Part shown: positions 8,767 to 18,413 of the stretch, piece by piece
Numbering within the stretch: position 1 is the first letter of the stretch
Layout of the letters: every line of letters begins with the position of its first letter
Source: Stieleria bergensis
GTDB lineage: Bacteria; Planctomycetota; Planctomycetia; Pirellulales; Pirellulaceae
Direction: 5' to 3'
Assembly (NCBI GenBank): GCA_007745635.1
Contig: CP036272.1
Coordinates: forward strand, 654,772 to 718,771
DNA: 64,000 nucleotides
Position numbers and translations under genes: made by a program
The notes under the pieces: model-generated
What the model was told of the DNA's origin: nothing
Seen by the model: only the letters and a program-made list of their open reading frames with translations
Database searches by the model: none

Positions 8767-10029
8767 ATGAACAACCAGCCCAGCAACTTTCTCCGCCCAT
8801 GCTCTGGCGAGCGGTTTTGCCGATTTGTCGCCTTGGCGTTGCTGGCTTTGATGGCGGCGACTGCGCCACTGTGGTTGCCGATTGGATTCGCAGGCACTGA
8901 TGCTGCTGATTACCCACCGATTCCCAGCCTGCCACTGCCTGTTGCTGCACTGGCATCACTGGGCTGGATCGGGCTTGCGTTGGTCCTGATCGGAGTCGTT
9001 GCCATTCTCTTTCGGCCGCAACGGACAAGGCTGTGGTGGTTTCCGTTTAGCGGTCTGTTGTTGCTGTTTGTGGTTGACCAGCAACACCTGCAACCGTGGG
9101 CGATTCAGTGCTGCTTGTATGCCATGTTGCTGGCGTCACTTTCCTGGCAACAAGCACGACCTTGGATCATCGCGATTGCCATTAGCATTTACTGTTACAG
9201 TGCGACTGGAAAGCTGGACTACCAGTTCGCGCAGACGGTTGGCACGCAGTTTGTTCGCACACTGCTGTCCCCGTTGATGGGCGTTGAAAAGGGTGTCGCA
9301 GCCAAGCTTGCCTTGCTCTTGCCGTCGGCCGAATTGGGGTTTGCCATCCTGATCGCGATTCCCAAGACCCGACGACTCGGGGGCGCGTTGGCGATCGTGA
9401 TGCACATCACATTGATTGGTTTGCTGGGACCCTGGTCGCTGAATCATAGCTATGGAGTGTTGATGTGGAATACTGTTCTGGCTGTCCAGAGTGCGCTGCT
9501 CTTCCTGCCACAGCCTGCCGGTGATCAGGCATCCAGTGCTTCCGAGTCATCTGAGCGAGGCCAGGGACAGGCTTCAATGCCTTGGGTGGGCTATGTCGCG
9601 CGAGGGGTTGTTGTGCTGGCATTGTTGGCTCCACTGAGTGAACGTTTCGGCTATTGGGATCACTGGGCGAGTTGGGCGCTTTATGCGCCGCACAGCAGTC
9701 GAGCTCTGATCCAGATTCATGAAACCTCGGCCAGCGAACTGCCCGAGTCGCTGCGCGAGACGTTGTTGGAATCCCAGTTCGACGACCGCTGGCTCACCTT
9801 AGATTTGGGGCAGCTTTCTCTTCAGCAGCGGTGGGTTCCGGTCTATCCGCAAGCCAGGTATCAGTTGCAGTGGGCCGCAAAGCTTGCTCAAACCTTCTCG
9901 TTGGCCGATGGAATTCGAGTGATTGTCAAATCGACCGCTGACCGCCGCACCGGTCAGCGAGATGAGCGATACTTGTTGGGGCAAGAGGAAGTGGTTTCAG
10001 CAGCTGACGAATATTTTCTTGGACGCTAG
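8767..10029 (+). CDS. Polytopic membrane protein, DoxX/MauE/HTTM-like
   Basis: A 420-residue protein. The first 250 residues hold about seven hydrophobic helices (for example FVALALLALMAATAPLWLP, ALASLGWIGLALVLIGVVAI, PFSGLLLLFVVDQQ, IIAIAISIYCYSATGKL), with another near 280. The rest is a soluble C-terminal part of about 120 residues. The pattern of W/Q-rich short loops followed by YSATGKLDYQFAQTVGTQF recalls MauE/DoxX-like and HTTM-like redox-associated membrane proteins, but the match is weak. The next gene, a secreted protein, begins about 200 bp downstream on the same strand. Function unknown. Confidence 0.75.
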   Translation: MNNQPSNFLRPCSGERFCRFVALALLALMAATAPLWLPIGFAGTDAADYPPIPSLPLPVAALASLGWIGLALVLIGVVAILFRPQRTRLWWFPFSGLLLLFVVDQQHLQPWAIQCCLYAMLLASLSWQQARPWIIAIAISIYCYSATGKLDYQFAQTVGTQFVRTLLSPLMGVEKGVAAKLALLLPSAELGFAILIAIPKTRRLGGALAIVMHITLIGLLGPWSLNHSYGVLMWNTVLAVQSALLFLPQPAGDQASSASESSERGQGQASMPWVGYVARGVVVLALLAPLSERFGYWDHWASWALYAPHSSRALIQIHETSASELPESLRETLLESQFDDRWLTLDLGQLSLQQRWVPVYPQARYQLQWAAKLAQTFSLADGIRVIVKSTADRRTGQRDERYLLGQEEVVSAADEYFLGR

Positions 10030-10227
10030 CCAATTTTGACGCCCGTCCGACGAATCAAGTAAACTACTAGTCGTTCGGTGGCAAACTTTTTTGACATGGG
10101 CAGGGGCACAGCCAGATCGGGGCGCAAAACCATCCGGTTTTTTGCAGCCCCGAAACTCTTGCCAATGCTCGGTGTTAAAACTTCTTTTGCTGCATTTTTT
10201 CTTTTCGCACAGCATGCGGTGCCGATC

Positions 10228-12018
10228 ATGCGTTCTCGTTCTCTCTGTCATTCACGCCTTTTTCCACGTGGTTTTGCTTTGCTGCTGGCAGTCTTTGTCA
10301 CTGGCGTTACAGCACACACGTCCGTTGCCGCCGAGCCCGACCAGGAACTCACGGCCGCCGATCTGTTGCCAGACAGCGTGGTCGCCTATGCCGACGCGCC
10401 CGATTTGGCTGGACTGGTCGAGACGGTTTTGAACCATTCGGTGACGCAGCAGATCAAGCAATCGCCCGTCGGGCAACAAGCGATGCAGGCTCCTCAGTTG
10501 GCTTTTTTAGAGAACATTCTTAAGGGCTTCGAAGGCCAAGTCGAAATGTCCTGGCAGCAGGCGCTGAAGTCATTCACTTCCGGTGGTGTCTGCATCGCAC
10601 TGGATGCACCCACCCAAGGTGTTGCCGTCTTGATTAAAGGCAGCAATGCCGAAGACATGAAAAAGTTTTCAACACTTGCGCTAGGCACCATTCAGTTGGC
10701 CAACAACAGTCTGGGCAAATCAAAGAAAGCTGAGTATCGAGGTTTCGATGCCTATGCAATTACCGACAAAGCAAAGATGGCGATCATGGATCAATGGTTG
10801 CTGATCACCAACAATAGCGACTTAGGACGATTGATCATCGACAACTATGCCGACAAAACCTTTGATCAATCACTCGCAAAAAACAGTCGTTACCAGGCGG
10901 CGTTGAAGCAAGTTCAACAGTGTAATTTGCGTGGTTATGTTGATGTCGAAGCGATCCGAGCACTCAACGTGGCACCGGAGATCTATCGCGGAACGACAGA
11001 CAATCTCGTCGCAGAGTTTTTGTTTGGTGGCTTGGTCGGCAATTTGCAGCACACACCTTATGCTGCGGTGGGTTTTCAGCTCAGCAACGAAGCCATTCGC
11101 CTGCAAGCTGCCAGCGCGTTCGATCCGGAGAACATCGAACCACGCCAGTACTTTTTCGGTGAAGATGGCAGGGCAACGGCGCCGGCGATTGTCAGTTTAC
11201 CAGAGACTTTGCATCGCGGCAGTCTCTATCGCGACCTGGGCCAAATGTGGTTGCTGAGCCCCGATTTGATGACTGACAACGCGAACGAGGAACTGGCGCA
11301 AGCGGACACCACGTTAACAACGTTGTTCTCGGGGCGTGACTTTGGTGAAGACATTCTTGGAGCGTTAAAGCCGGGGATCAGCTGGATCGTGGTCTCCCAA
11401 ACCTTTTCTGACAAGGCACCGTTGCCAGCGATCAAGTTGCCCGCGTTTGCGATTGAAGTGCAGATGATTGACGCGGAGACCACCACGCGTGAGTTCAGGC
11501 GAGTCTTCCAAAGCTTTGTCGGCTTTTTGAACATCGTTAGCGCGATGAATGGCCAACCGCAATTGGATTTGGATTTCTTAAAGGAAGGCGAAGTCAGCGG
11601 TGTGATCGCCAGTTTCGTCCCGCCGATTGACAAGCAAGACTGGAAGAAGGCACCGATTCAGTACAACTTTTCACCGTCTTTGGCGTTTAGCGGCGATCGC
11701 ATGGTGCTGGCCAGCACAACCGAACTGGCGACTGCAATGTGCCAAGCAAAGGCCGATCAGCCAAACTTGGTTCAACCGGGTGACAATGGTTTGATGCATT
11801 TCGAAGTCGCGCCCATTGGATCGGTGTTGGAACAGAACCGACAGCAGCTTGTTGCTCAAAGCATGCTTGATAAAGGGCACGGCATGGAAGCTGCAGAGGC
11901 TGAGATCGGCATCCTGTTTAATCTTCTGTCCATGTTCAAAGATGCAACCATACAATTGCGAACGGATGATCAGCATTTGAAGTTTTCGACGGAAGTGCGA
12001 TTCGTAACATCGAACTAA
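10228..12018 (+). CDS. Large secreted protein, DUF3352-like, unknown function
   Basis: A 596-residue protein. I place the start at ATG 10228 because it opens a good signal peptide (MRSRSLCHSRLFPRGFALLL, cleavage near SVAA-EP); the frame is open upstream to 10078, but that part looks non-coding. The mature part begins LTAADLLPDSVVAYADAPDL and alternates beta-strand stretches with hinge segments (FDAYAITDKAKMAIMDQWLLI), as in large periplasmic DUF3352-type proteins, which planctomycetes carry in several copies. It is followed 65 bp later by DUF1800 and DUF1501 genes on the same strand, so the three may be co-transcribed. No catalytic motif is visible. Confidence 0.75.
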   Translation: MRSRSLCHSRLFPRGFALLLAVFVTGVTAHTSVAAEPDQELTAADLLPDSVVAYADAPDLAGLVETVLNHSVTQQIKQSPVGQQAMQAPQLAFLENILKGFEGQVEMSWQQALKSFTSGGVCIALDAPTQGVAVLIKGSNAEDMKKFSTLALGTIQLANNSLGKSKKAEYRGFDAYAITDKAKMAIMDQWLLITNNSDLGRLIIDNYADKTFDQSLAKNSRYQAALKQVQQCNLRGYVDVEAIRALNVAPEIYRGTTDNLVAEFLFGGLVGNLQHTPYAAVGFQLSNEAIRLQAASAFDPENIEPRQYFFGEDGRATAPAIVSLPETLHRGSLYRDLGQMWLLSPDLMTDNANEELAQADTTLTTLFSGRDFGEDILGALKPGISWIVVSQTFSDKAPLPAIKLPAFAIEVQMIDAETTTREFRRVFQSFVGFLNIVSAMNGQPQLDLDFLKEGEVSGVIASFVPPIDKQDWKKAPIQYNFSPSLAFSGDRMVLASTTELATAMCQAKADQPNLVQPGDNGLMHFEVAPIGSVLEQNRQQLVAQSMLDKGHGMEAAEAEIGILFNLLSMFKDATIQLRTDDQHLKFSTEVRFVTSN

Positions 12019-12083
12019 ACTGCTTGCTAGGACTGTCCCGGTTTCAGGATGAACTTCGTTTCCACCCTCCAAGTGACGTTGCA

Positions 12084-13469
12084 ATGAACGCCTCTTCTGA
12101 GCAGTTGTTCCTAAACAGTCTTGATCCGCAATGGGCTTGGCAGTCGTTTCAGCCCAGCGACAGTGATCCGTGGAACTTTGACGCCGCGGCGCATTTGGTG
12201 CGGCGAGCAAGTTTTGGTGCCGACGATGCCCGCATCAAGACACTTGCCTCGGGAACTCCCGCTCAGGCGGTTGATTTGCTGTTGGCGAAAGCCGACAACG
12301 GAGAAGTCTTTGAGCAGGTTTCCGATCAAATGGCTGACACGCTGTTGGCCAGTGATAACCCAATGACGCTCTCGGCAGCTTGGGTTTATCGGCTGCTGTT
12401 TACGCCCGAGCCGGCCTTGGAAAACTTGGTCCTGTTCTGGCATGGGCACTTTGCCACCGGCGCAGACAAGGTTGAAAAAGCCAGTCTGATGTGGCAACAG
12501 AATCGCATGCTGCGACAGCATGCCTTTGGCGACATCGCCGCGATGACACAGAGCATTGCCAAAGACCCGGCAATGTTGATTTACCTTGATTCAGTCTCTA
12601 ATCGCAAGTCGCACCCCAACGAGAACTTTGCCCGTGAGTTGATGGAATTGTTCTGCCTAGGCGAGGGGAATTACAGCGAGCACGATGTCTTGGAACTGGC
12701 GCGATGCTTTACCGGCTGGGAAGTTCGCAACAATAAGTTTCGCAAGAACCGCTACCAGCACGATTCGGGAAGCAAGACGGTGCTTTCTAAGACCGGCAAC
12801 TTTGATGGCGAAGAGGCCGTTGACATTGTGCTGGCACAGGAAGCCATGCCATTGTTTATCTGCGAGAAGCTGTTTCGGTATTTGATCGCCGATGGAGTCA
12901 CCACACCAAAGTCATTGTTGGAACAACCCGCCGAGCTGCTTCGCCAGTCAGATTTGCAACTTTTGCCGACGTTAAAGCTGATGCTCGGCAGCAATCTGTT
13001 TCAGTCCTCATGGGCACGTCATCGCAAAATTAAGTCGCCGGCGCACTTGGTGATCGGCTTGATGCGTGGTCTGAAAGCGACGAGTAATAGCCATCGAATT
13101 GCCGAGGGCATTCGAGAGATCGGCCAGGGATTGTTTTATCCGCCTAACGTAAAAGGCTGGGCGGGCGGGCGCGATTGGATCAATTCATCGACGCTGCTGG
13201 GAAGAGCCAATCTGATTCGTGATCTGGTGCGTGATCCGGATACCAAATTCGACCAAGGTGGCTTGAGTGATTATCTCAAACGGATCAAAGCTGATCGCCC
13301 CGATGCGGCAATTGATTTGTACCAGCGTTTAATGATGGTCACTGCATTACCTGATAAGACGCGGCAAACGCTGATCGAATCCTTTCCCAAGTTTGGCAAG
13401 GACAAAGAGGCTAGGCATCGTGGACTGCTTCATGCGGTTGCGTCACAACCGACGTTCCAGCTCGGTTAA
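12084..13469 (+). CDS. DUF1800 family protein
   Basis: A 461-residue protein. ATG 12084 is chosen because the upstream extension shows no conserved features. DUF1800 hallmarks are present: HLVRRASFGADDARI near the N-terminus, LVLFWHGHFATG, the central NENFARELMELFCLGEGNYSE, an LARCFTGW segment and a C-terminal YPPNVKGWAGGRDWINSSTL. The family is always found beside a DUF1501 gene, as here (next start 96 bp downstream). No biochemical role is established; the pair is abundant in planctomycetes and thought to act in the cell envelope. Confidence 0.93.
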   Translation: MNASSEQLFLNSLDPQWAWQSFQPSDSDPWNFDAAAHLVRRASFGADDARIKTLASGTPAQAVDLLLAKADNGEVFEQVSDQMADTLLASDNPMTLSAAWVYRLLFTPEPALENLVLFWHGHFATGADKVEKASLMWQQNRMLRQHAFGDIAAMTQSIAKDPAMLIYLDSVSNRKSHPNENFARELMELFCLGEGNYSEHDVLELARCFTGWEVRNNKFRKNRYQHDSGSKTVLSKTGNFDGEEAVDIVLAQEAMPLFICEKLFRYLIADGVTTPKSLLEQPAELLRQSDLQLLPTLKLMLGSNLFQSSWARHRKIKSPAHLVIGLMRGLKATSNSHRIAEGIREIGQGLFYPPNVKGWAGGRDWINSSTLLGRANLIRDLVRDPDTKFDQGGLSDYLKRIKADRPDAAIDLYQRLMMVTALPDKTRQTLIESFPKFGKDKEARHRGLLHAVASQPTFQLG

Positions 13470-13565
13470 TCGCCATTCACTTAATGCAGATCATTCATTC
13501 GTGTGACTTGGAATGATCTTGATTCAACAGATTCTGACTGTCTTCACTGTACTGAGAAACGTTCG

Positions 13566-14819
13566 ATGCAAAACTCTGCACTTAATCGACGATTGTGGCT
13601 CAAGCAAGCTGCCGCTGGCACGGCGGCGGTAGGCGTTGGCACCTCTTCTGTGGTGCCAGCCTGCTTTCAACAAATTGCTGCTGCCAGCGAATCAGACTCG
13701 GGGCAAATCCTGGTGGTGGTTCAGTTATCCGGTGGCAACGATGCCCTGAACACGCTGGTGCCGTACAACGATGACGCGTACACGGCTGCTCGCCCCAAGT
13801 TGTCAATCGGGGCCAGTGATGTGTTGAAGTTGGATGATGAGCATGGCTTGCATCCTTCACTAAGCGGCTTCAACGAACTGTTGCAAGCGGGCAATGCGTC
13901 GATCATCCAAGGCGTAGGCTATCCAAATCCCAATCGATCTCATTTTGAATCGATGGATATCTGGCACACTTGCTTTCGTAAAGATCAGCGGACCGAAGAA
14001 GGCTGGATCGGCCGTTACTTGCAATCGCAATCATCGCCTCGGAGTGGAGATGCTCCGGCGATGCATCTTGGGCACAACGCCCAGCCGCTGGCGTTGGCCT
14101 CCCGAGATTTGACGATTCCGACCGTTAAAAGCTTGAAAGGATTTCAGTTGCGTGGTGATGAATCGGCCGTCGTCAGCGAGTTGCTGGGCAACCAACCGAT
14201 GCAAGATCAGGCAACGCCAACCGCGCCAGCGGATTCATCCCTATTAGGCTTTCTGAATTCCAGCACTTCTAACGCGATTGCCGCCAGCGAACGCATTACC
14301 AGTGCCATCAAGGATTACGAGACTCCCGTTGATTACCCAGAATCTGGATTGGGTGCCAAGCTGAAAATGGTCGCCCAGTTGATCACGTCGCAGCTCAGCA
14401 CTCGAGTTTACTACGTTGAACTCGACGGGTTTGATACTCATGCCAAGCAAGCTGATTCGCACGCTGCGCTCCTGCGGCAATACAGCGAGGCGGTGACGGC
14501 GTTTATGAAAGATCTCAAACATCACCAGTTGTCACAGCAGGTTTGTGTTTTGACCTTCAGTGAGTTTGGACGCCGCGTTGCAGAGAATGCAAGTGAGGGT
14601 ACCGACCATGGAGCGGCTGGGGTGATGATGCTCTGTGGCGAGTCTCTCAAGCCAGGATTGCTGGGCCAGAAAGCGGATCTCACTGATCTGCAGCAAGGCG
14701 ATTTGAAGCACCAAATTGATTTTCGCACCGTCTACGCGGGGATCATTCAAGACTGGCTGGGCGGCGATGCCGAAACGGCCTTGGGGGCCAGTTACGAGCC
14801 GATGAAGTTGTTTGCCTAG
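13566..14819 (+). CDS. DUF1501 family protein, Tat-exported
   Basis: A 417-residue protein. ATG 13566 places a twin-arginine signal (LNRRLWLKQAAAG) at residues 6-18. The body has the DUF1501 pattern, related to the alkaline phosphatase/sulfatase fold: QILVVVQLSGGNDALNTLVPY, LHPSLSGFNELLQAGNASII, NRSHFESMDIWHT, then FSEFGRRVAENASEGTDHGA and a closing DFRTVYAGIIQDWLGGDA. The His/Asp-rich motifs suggest a metal-binding site, but no substrate is known. It is probably co-transcribed with the DUF1800 gene, and the two products are thought to work together. Confidence 0.94.
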   Translation: MQNSALNRRLWLKQAAAGTAAVGVGTSSVVPACFQQIAAASESDSGQILVVVQLSGGNDALNTLVPYNDDAYTAARPKLSIGASDVLKLDDEHGLHPSLSGFNELLQAGNASIIQGVGYPNPNRSHFESMDIWHTCFRKDQRTEEGWIGRYLQSQSSPRSGDAPAMHLGHNAQPLALASRDLTIPTVKSLKGFQLRGDESAVVSELLGNQPMQDQATPTAPADSSLLGFLNSSTSNAIAASERITSAIKDYETPVDYPESGLGAKLKMVAQLITSQLSTRVYYVELDGFDTHAKQADSHAALLRQYSEAVTAFMKDLKHHQLSQQVCVLTFSEFGRRVAENASEGTDHGAAGVMMLCGESLKPGLLGQKADLTDLQQGDLKHQIDFRTVYAGIIQDWLGGDAETALGASYEPMKLFA

Positions 14820-14914
14820 CCGTTACATCCAACCCCGTCAACGTGTCAGGATGGACCTCGCAGCGGCACAATTGGCCGCGATGCGGTTTGTCATTTGCAG
14901 TTGATGTCAATCGG

Positions 14915-16225
14915 TTAGTCGATGGGCAGTTCTTTCGCGCTCTGTTCGGTGCTGCGAACGATGCGAGTTGATTTTGGCGCAGGGACCGCTGAGGGTTGCG
15001 GTGTGATTTCATGGTCGCGACTGATCACGACCAGCCCGCTATCGGTCACTTGAAAACCTCTGGCCGCATCCAATTCCGGGTCAAAGCCGATGGAGGTTTC
15101 AGGCGGGATTTGTACGCCTTTGTCGATGATCACACCGCGAAGCTGACTGCGGCGACCGACACAGACATCGTCAAATAAGATGCTGTCTTGAACGCTACTG
15201 TAACTGTTCACTCGGACACCGGGGCCGATGATGCTACGCGCCACTTCACCACCGCTAATGATCGCGCCTTGGCAGACCATTGAATCCATCGCGACACCAC
15301 GACGCGTCGAGCCACCTTCACTGCCAAAGACAAATTTGGGCGGTGGCAGGTTGGGCTGGTAAGCACGCATCGGCCAGTGGTCGTCGTACAGGTTCAATTG
15401 GGGATCGATGCTGATTAAGTCCATGCTGGCTTCGTAGTAGGCATCGATCGTGCCCACGTCTCGCCAGTAGGCGTCCATCTTGCGATTCTCATCCAGGAAT
15501 GGATACGCACAGACGACGGAATCTTGGATCGCTCGCGGGATGATGTCTTTGCCAAAGTCATGGTTGCTGCCCGGTTGTGTCGCATCAGCACACAAACGCT
15601 CGTACAAGAATCTTGCATTGAAGACATAAATGCCCATTGAAGCTAAGCACAGCGAGGGATTCTCGGGCAGTGGTGTCGGATGTTGAGGCTTTTCCTCAAA
15701 TCCAATCACACGTTGATCCGCATCAACTTGCATGACGCCAAACTGTCGCGCCTGCTCGATTCCCACTCGCAGGGCACCGATCGTGATGTCGGCCCCTTGC
15801 TGACGATGGTATTCAACCATCGGTCCGTAGTTCATTTTATAAATATGGTCACCTGCCAGGATCATCACTTCTTCAGGAGACTCACGTTCGATCGCATAGA
15901 TGTTTTGGTAAACCGCATCGGCGGTGCCGCTGTACCAATCACCAGCGAGTCGTTGCTGGGGAGGGACGACGTCGACGAATTCCCCCAGTTCACGGCAGAA
16001 GTATTGTCGCCAGGCCAAGTTGATGTGACGATCAAGCGACTGTGCTTTGTACTGAGTCAGTAACAACAGTCGTCGCATTTGACTGTTCAGACAATTGCTA
16101 AGGACAAAGTCGATGATGCGATACAGGCCACCAAAAGGGACAGCAGGCTTTGCGCGGTCACGGGTCAGTGGTTCTAATCTTGAACCTCGACCGCCGGCCA
16201 GAATCACTGTCAGTATGTCTCGCAT
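14915..16225 (-). CDS. glgC: Glucose-1-phosphate adenylyltransferase
   Basis: A 436-residue enzyme that makes ADP-glucose from glucose-1-phosphate and ATP, the first committed step of glycogen synthesis. The nucleotidyltransferase signature VILAGGRGSRLEPLTRDRAK is at residues 7-26, followed by PAVPFGGLYRIIDFVLSNC; the catalytic region has AGDWYSGTADAVYQNIY, and MDAYWRDVGTIDAYYEASMD marks the sugar-phosphate site. The C-terminus is a left-handed beta-helix with hexapeptide-like repeats (GAIISGGEVARSIIGPGVRV). Length fits the bacterial family. No other glycogen gene is adjacent. The gene is convergent with the DUF1501 gene, about 95 bp apart. Confidence 0.95.
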   Translation of the reverse strand: MRDILTVILAGGRGSRLEPLTRDRAKPAVPFGGLYRIIDFVLSNCLNSQMRRLLLLTQYKAQSLDRHINLAWRQYFCRELGEFVDVVPPQQRLAGDWYSGTADAVYQNIYAIERESPEEVMILAGDHIYKMNYGPMVEYHRQQGADITIGALRVGIEQARQFGVMQVDADQRVIGFEEKPQHPTPLPENPSLCLASMGIYVFNARFLYERLCADATQPGSNHDFGKDIIPRAIQDSVVCAYPFLDENRKMDAYWRDVGTIDAYYEASMDLISIDPQLNLYDDHWPMRAYQPNLPPPKFVFGSEGGSTRRGVAMDSMVCQGAIISGGEVARSIIGPGVRVNSYSSVQDSILFDDVCVGRRSQLRGVIIDKGVQIPPETSIGFDPELDAARGFQVTDSGLVVISRDHEITPQPSAVPAPKSTRIVRSTEQSAKELPID

Positions 16226-16786
16226 CTGTGACGCCTTTGCAACGCTGTGGGAACGGGTTGGTTAAGCCTCTGGTAAACCAATGCTTCCAGCATCGGCAAT
16301 CCGACCGCCTGAACTGAATGAAACTCTACCTGCGGGTGATCGCTTCTGGATCATGCAGGCCTGTCATTCGTCATTATTTGGGGTAAGCCGCCTTGGTTTA
16401 TCAGAGCGGACTGAGCCAAGGCGCCACCTCTGGCCGCCAGGGCTGGAGAATACTTCATTTCCAGCGGGAAAATCATGCGGGAAAATCCGATGTCGGTTTC
16501 CCCTAACGTACGGTATTCGGGCATAGATTGTCTATACAAGAAACTCAGTCGCCGCTAGCGAAAAGGGAATCGATTGGCCCGCGGTTTGCAATTCATGGCC
16601 TGGCCACTGAGTGTTAGCCTGCAATTTTGACAGCATGATTAGCGAAATCCCGGGCTCCAGTGGTCCTCGGCGGCTGAGATTCGAACTTTTCGGCAGCTGA
16701 AACTGTACTGCACGTGCCAGGCTTCTTGCCCCTCACGTCATTGAACGTTAATCGATTTACAAATTCGAAAGATGGAGTTCAAACGA
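16226..16786. other. Divergent intergenic region, no gene recognised
   Basis: About 560 bases between the glgC and htrA starts. Short frames on both strands lack coding character. The last 60 bases are AT-richer and should contain the htrA promoter. GGAG at 16774-16777 is a good ribosome-binding site for ATG 16787. Confidence 0.5.
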
Positions 16787-18283
16787 ATGATCAACCAATG
16801 GAAACACATGAGCGCTGTGCTCGCCGCCATGCTGATCGGTAGTCTTGTCACCGGTGTCGTCATGAGCACTCCAGAGGTCCTGCGACATGATCCGGTCGCG
16901 GAGACCTTGAACCGTCCCAATGCTTCTGCCAACCTGGACAATCGCTCACGGGCGCCGCTGCCAGCGCAGGATTTGCAGGCCGCTGTTGGGCTTTCCCAGG
17001 CCTTTCGCAACGTGGCCGAATACGCGCGACCGAGCGTGGTCAGCATCAATACCACTGTGAAACGCTCGGTTCGTCCGCGCGTTTTGCCACGGGGGATTGC
17101 ACCTGGGGTTGAAGACTTGTTCGATCGCCCGCAAGAGCGCCAAGCAAGTGGCGTGGGCAGCGGTGTGATCATTAGCACCGACGGCTACATCCTGACGAAC
17201 AATCATGTTGTTGAAGACGCCGATGGACTAGAAGTCGAACTGAGCGACGGGAGTACTGTCGAAGGAAAAATCATTGGCACCGATCCGCAAACCGACGTCG
17301 CCGTCATCAAGATCGACCGACAAGGGCTGGAGCCGATTCCGTTTGGCAATCCCGACAATGTTCAAGTCGGTGACTGGTGCGTTGCGATTGGCAGCCCATT
17401 TGGATTGGACCAAACCGTGACCGCAGGAATCATCAGCGGCAAAAATCGGGTTCGAGGCATCGTTGGTAACGGTGACGGCTTCGAAGACTTCCTGCAAACC
17501 GATGCCGCGATCAATCCTGGTAACTCCGGTGGTCCACTGGTGAACCTGCGTGGCGAGTTGATCGGAATCAACACTGCGATCATGTCGCGCACCGGATCGA
17601 GTGCCGGGATCGGGTTTGCAATTCCGGTGTCGCTCGCTCGACCGGTGTTTGAATCGATTGTTGAATCCGGTTCGGTCCGTCGCGGCTTTCTGGGAGCGGA
17701 ACTGGGGCCTGTGAATGAGGACACGGTCGCGGAGCTGGATTTGAAGGTGTCGCGTGGTGTCGTGATTCGATCAGTCTTGGACAATAAACCAGCCGACCGC
17801 GCTGGCATTCGTCCCGGCGATGTTGTCACTGAAGTGGACGGTCGCGAAGTCAAGCGATTGGACTTGCTGCGCAATTATATTGCCAGTCGTCTTCCCGGAT
17901 CCAAAGTGGTCATGAAGATTGATCGACGTGGCCGGCCGATGCAGGTGACTGTGAATCTGCAAGAGCGAACCGGTGATGCGTTGGCAGAGTTCGGAACGGG
18001 CTCGTTTGGTGGCGCTCAGTTGACACCCGCCACACCGCAAACCGCCAAACGGTTCGGATACAGCAATCTGAATTCCGGATTGATCATCACTGAACTGAAG
18101 GATGACAGTGAATTTGACCAGAGTGGGTTGGAAGTGGGTGACGTGATTGAATCGGCTGCTGGCGAACCCCTGAAGTCTGCCGAGCAGCTCAAGGCCATTT
18201 TGGCAGAGTGTGAGCGCCAGAATGTTGCCTGCCGTTTAGTGCTGCGTCGCGGCAACCAACGCATGCTGTTGGTCATCAAGTAA
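16787..18283 (+). CDS. HtrA/DegP-type serine protease with two PDZ domains
   Basis: A 498-residue periplasmic quality-control protease. An N-terminal hydrophobic segment (MSAVLAAMLIGSLVTGVVM) anchors or exports it. The trypsin-like domain has the full triad: His in LTNNHVVEDA (about residue 140), Asp in PQTDVAVIKI (about 170) and Ser in INPGNSGGPLVN (about 247). Two PDZ domains follow: the first with SRGVVIRSVLDNKPADRAGI and RPGDVVTEVDG, the second, more divergent, with SGLIITELKDDSEFDQSGL and EVGDVIESAAG. ATG 16787 has GGAG nine bases upstream; ATG 16772 is an alternative adding five residues. Monocistronic; a hairpin follows the stop. Confidence 0.94.
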   Translation: MINQWKHMSAVLAAMLIGSLVTGVVMSTPEVLRHDPVAETLNRPNASANLDNRSRAPLPAQDLQAAVGLSQAFRNVAEYARPSVVSINTTVKRSVRPRVLPRGIAPGVEDLFDRPQERQASGVGSGVIISTDGYILTNNHVVEDADGLEVELSDGSTVEGKIIGTDPQTDVAVIKIDRQGLEPIPFGNPDNVQVGDWCVAIGSPFGLDQTVTAGIISGKNRVRGIVGNGDGFEDFLQTDAAINPGNSGGPLVNLRGELIGINTAIMSRTGSSAGIGFAIPVSLARPVFESIVESGSVRRGFLGAELGPVNEDTVAELDLKVSRGVVIRSVLDNKPADRAGIRPGDVVTEVDGREVKRLDLLRNYIASRLPGSKVVMKIDRRGRPMQVTVNLQERTGDALAEFGTGSFGGAQLTPATPQTAKRFGYSNLNSGLIITELKDDSEFDQSGLEVGDVIESAAGEPLKSAEQLKAILAECERQNVACRLVLRRGNQRMLLVIK

Positions 18284-18303
18284 TGTGTTCCGCTCTGTTT
18301 GAC

Positions 18304-18333
18304 GGCAGAGGCGTGTGCTGACGCGTCTCTGCC
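18304..18333. terminator. Hairpin between htrA and the K+ channel gene
   Basis: GGCAGAG and CTCTGCC pair around an inner imperfect stem (CG-T-GT / AC-G-CG). It lies 20 bases after the htrA stop and before the convergent channel gene, so it likely terminates htrA. There is no T-run. Confidence 0.5.
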
Positions 18334-18413
18334 GGGAATGGTGGCCGACGGTGCGCTTGCTGTGATGGATCGAGTGCTTGTACGGCGCGGCGAGGCACTG
18401 TGTGCAGCGGAGG

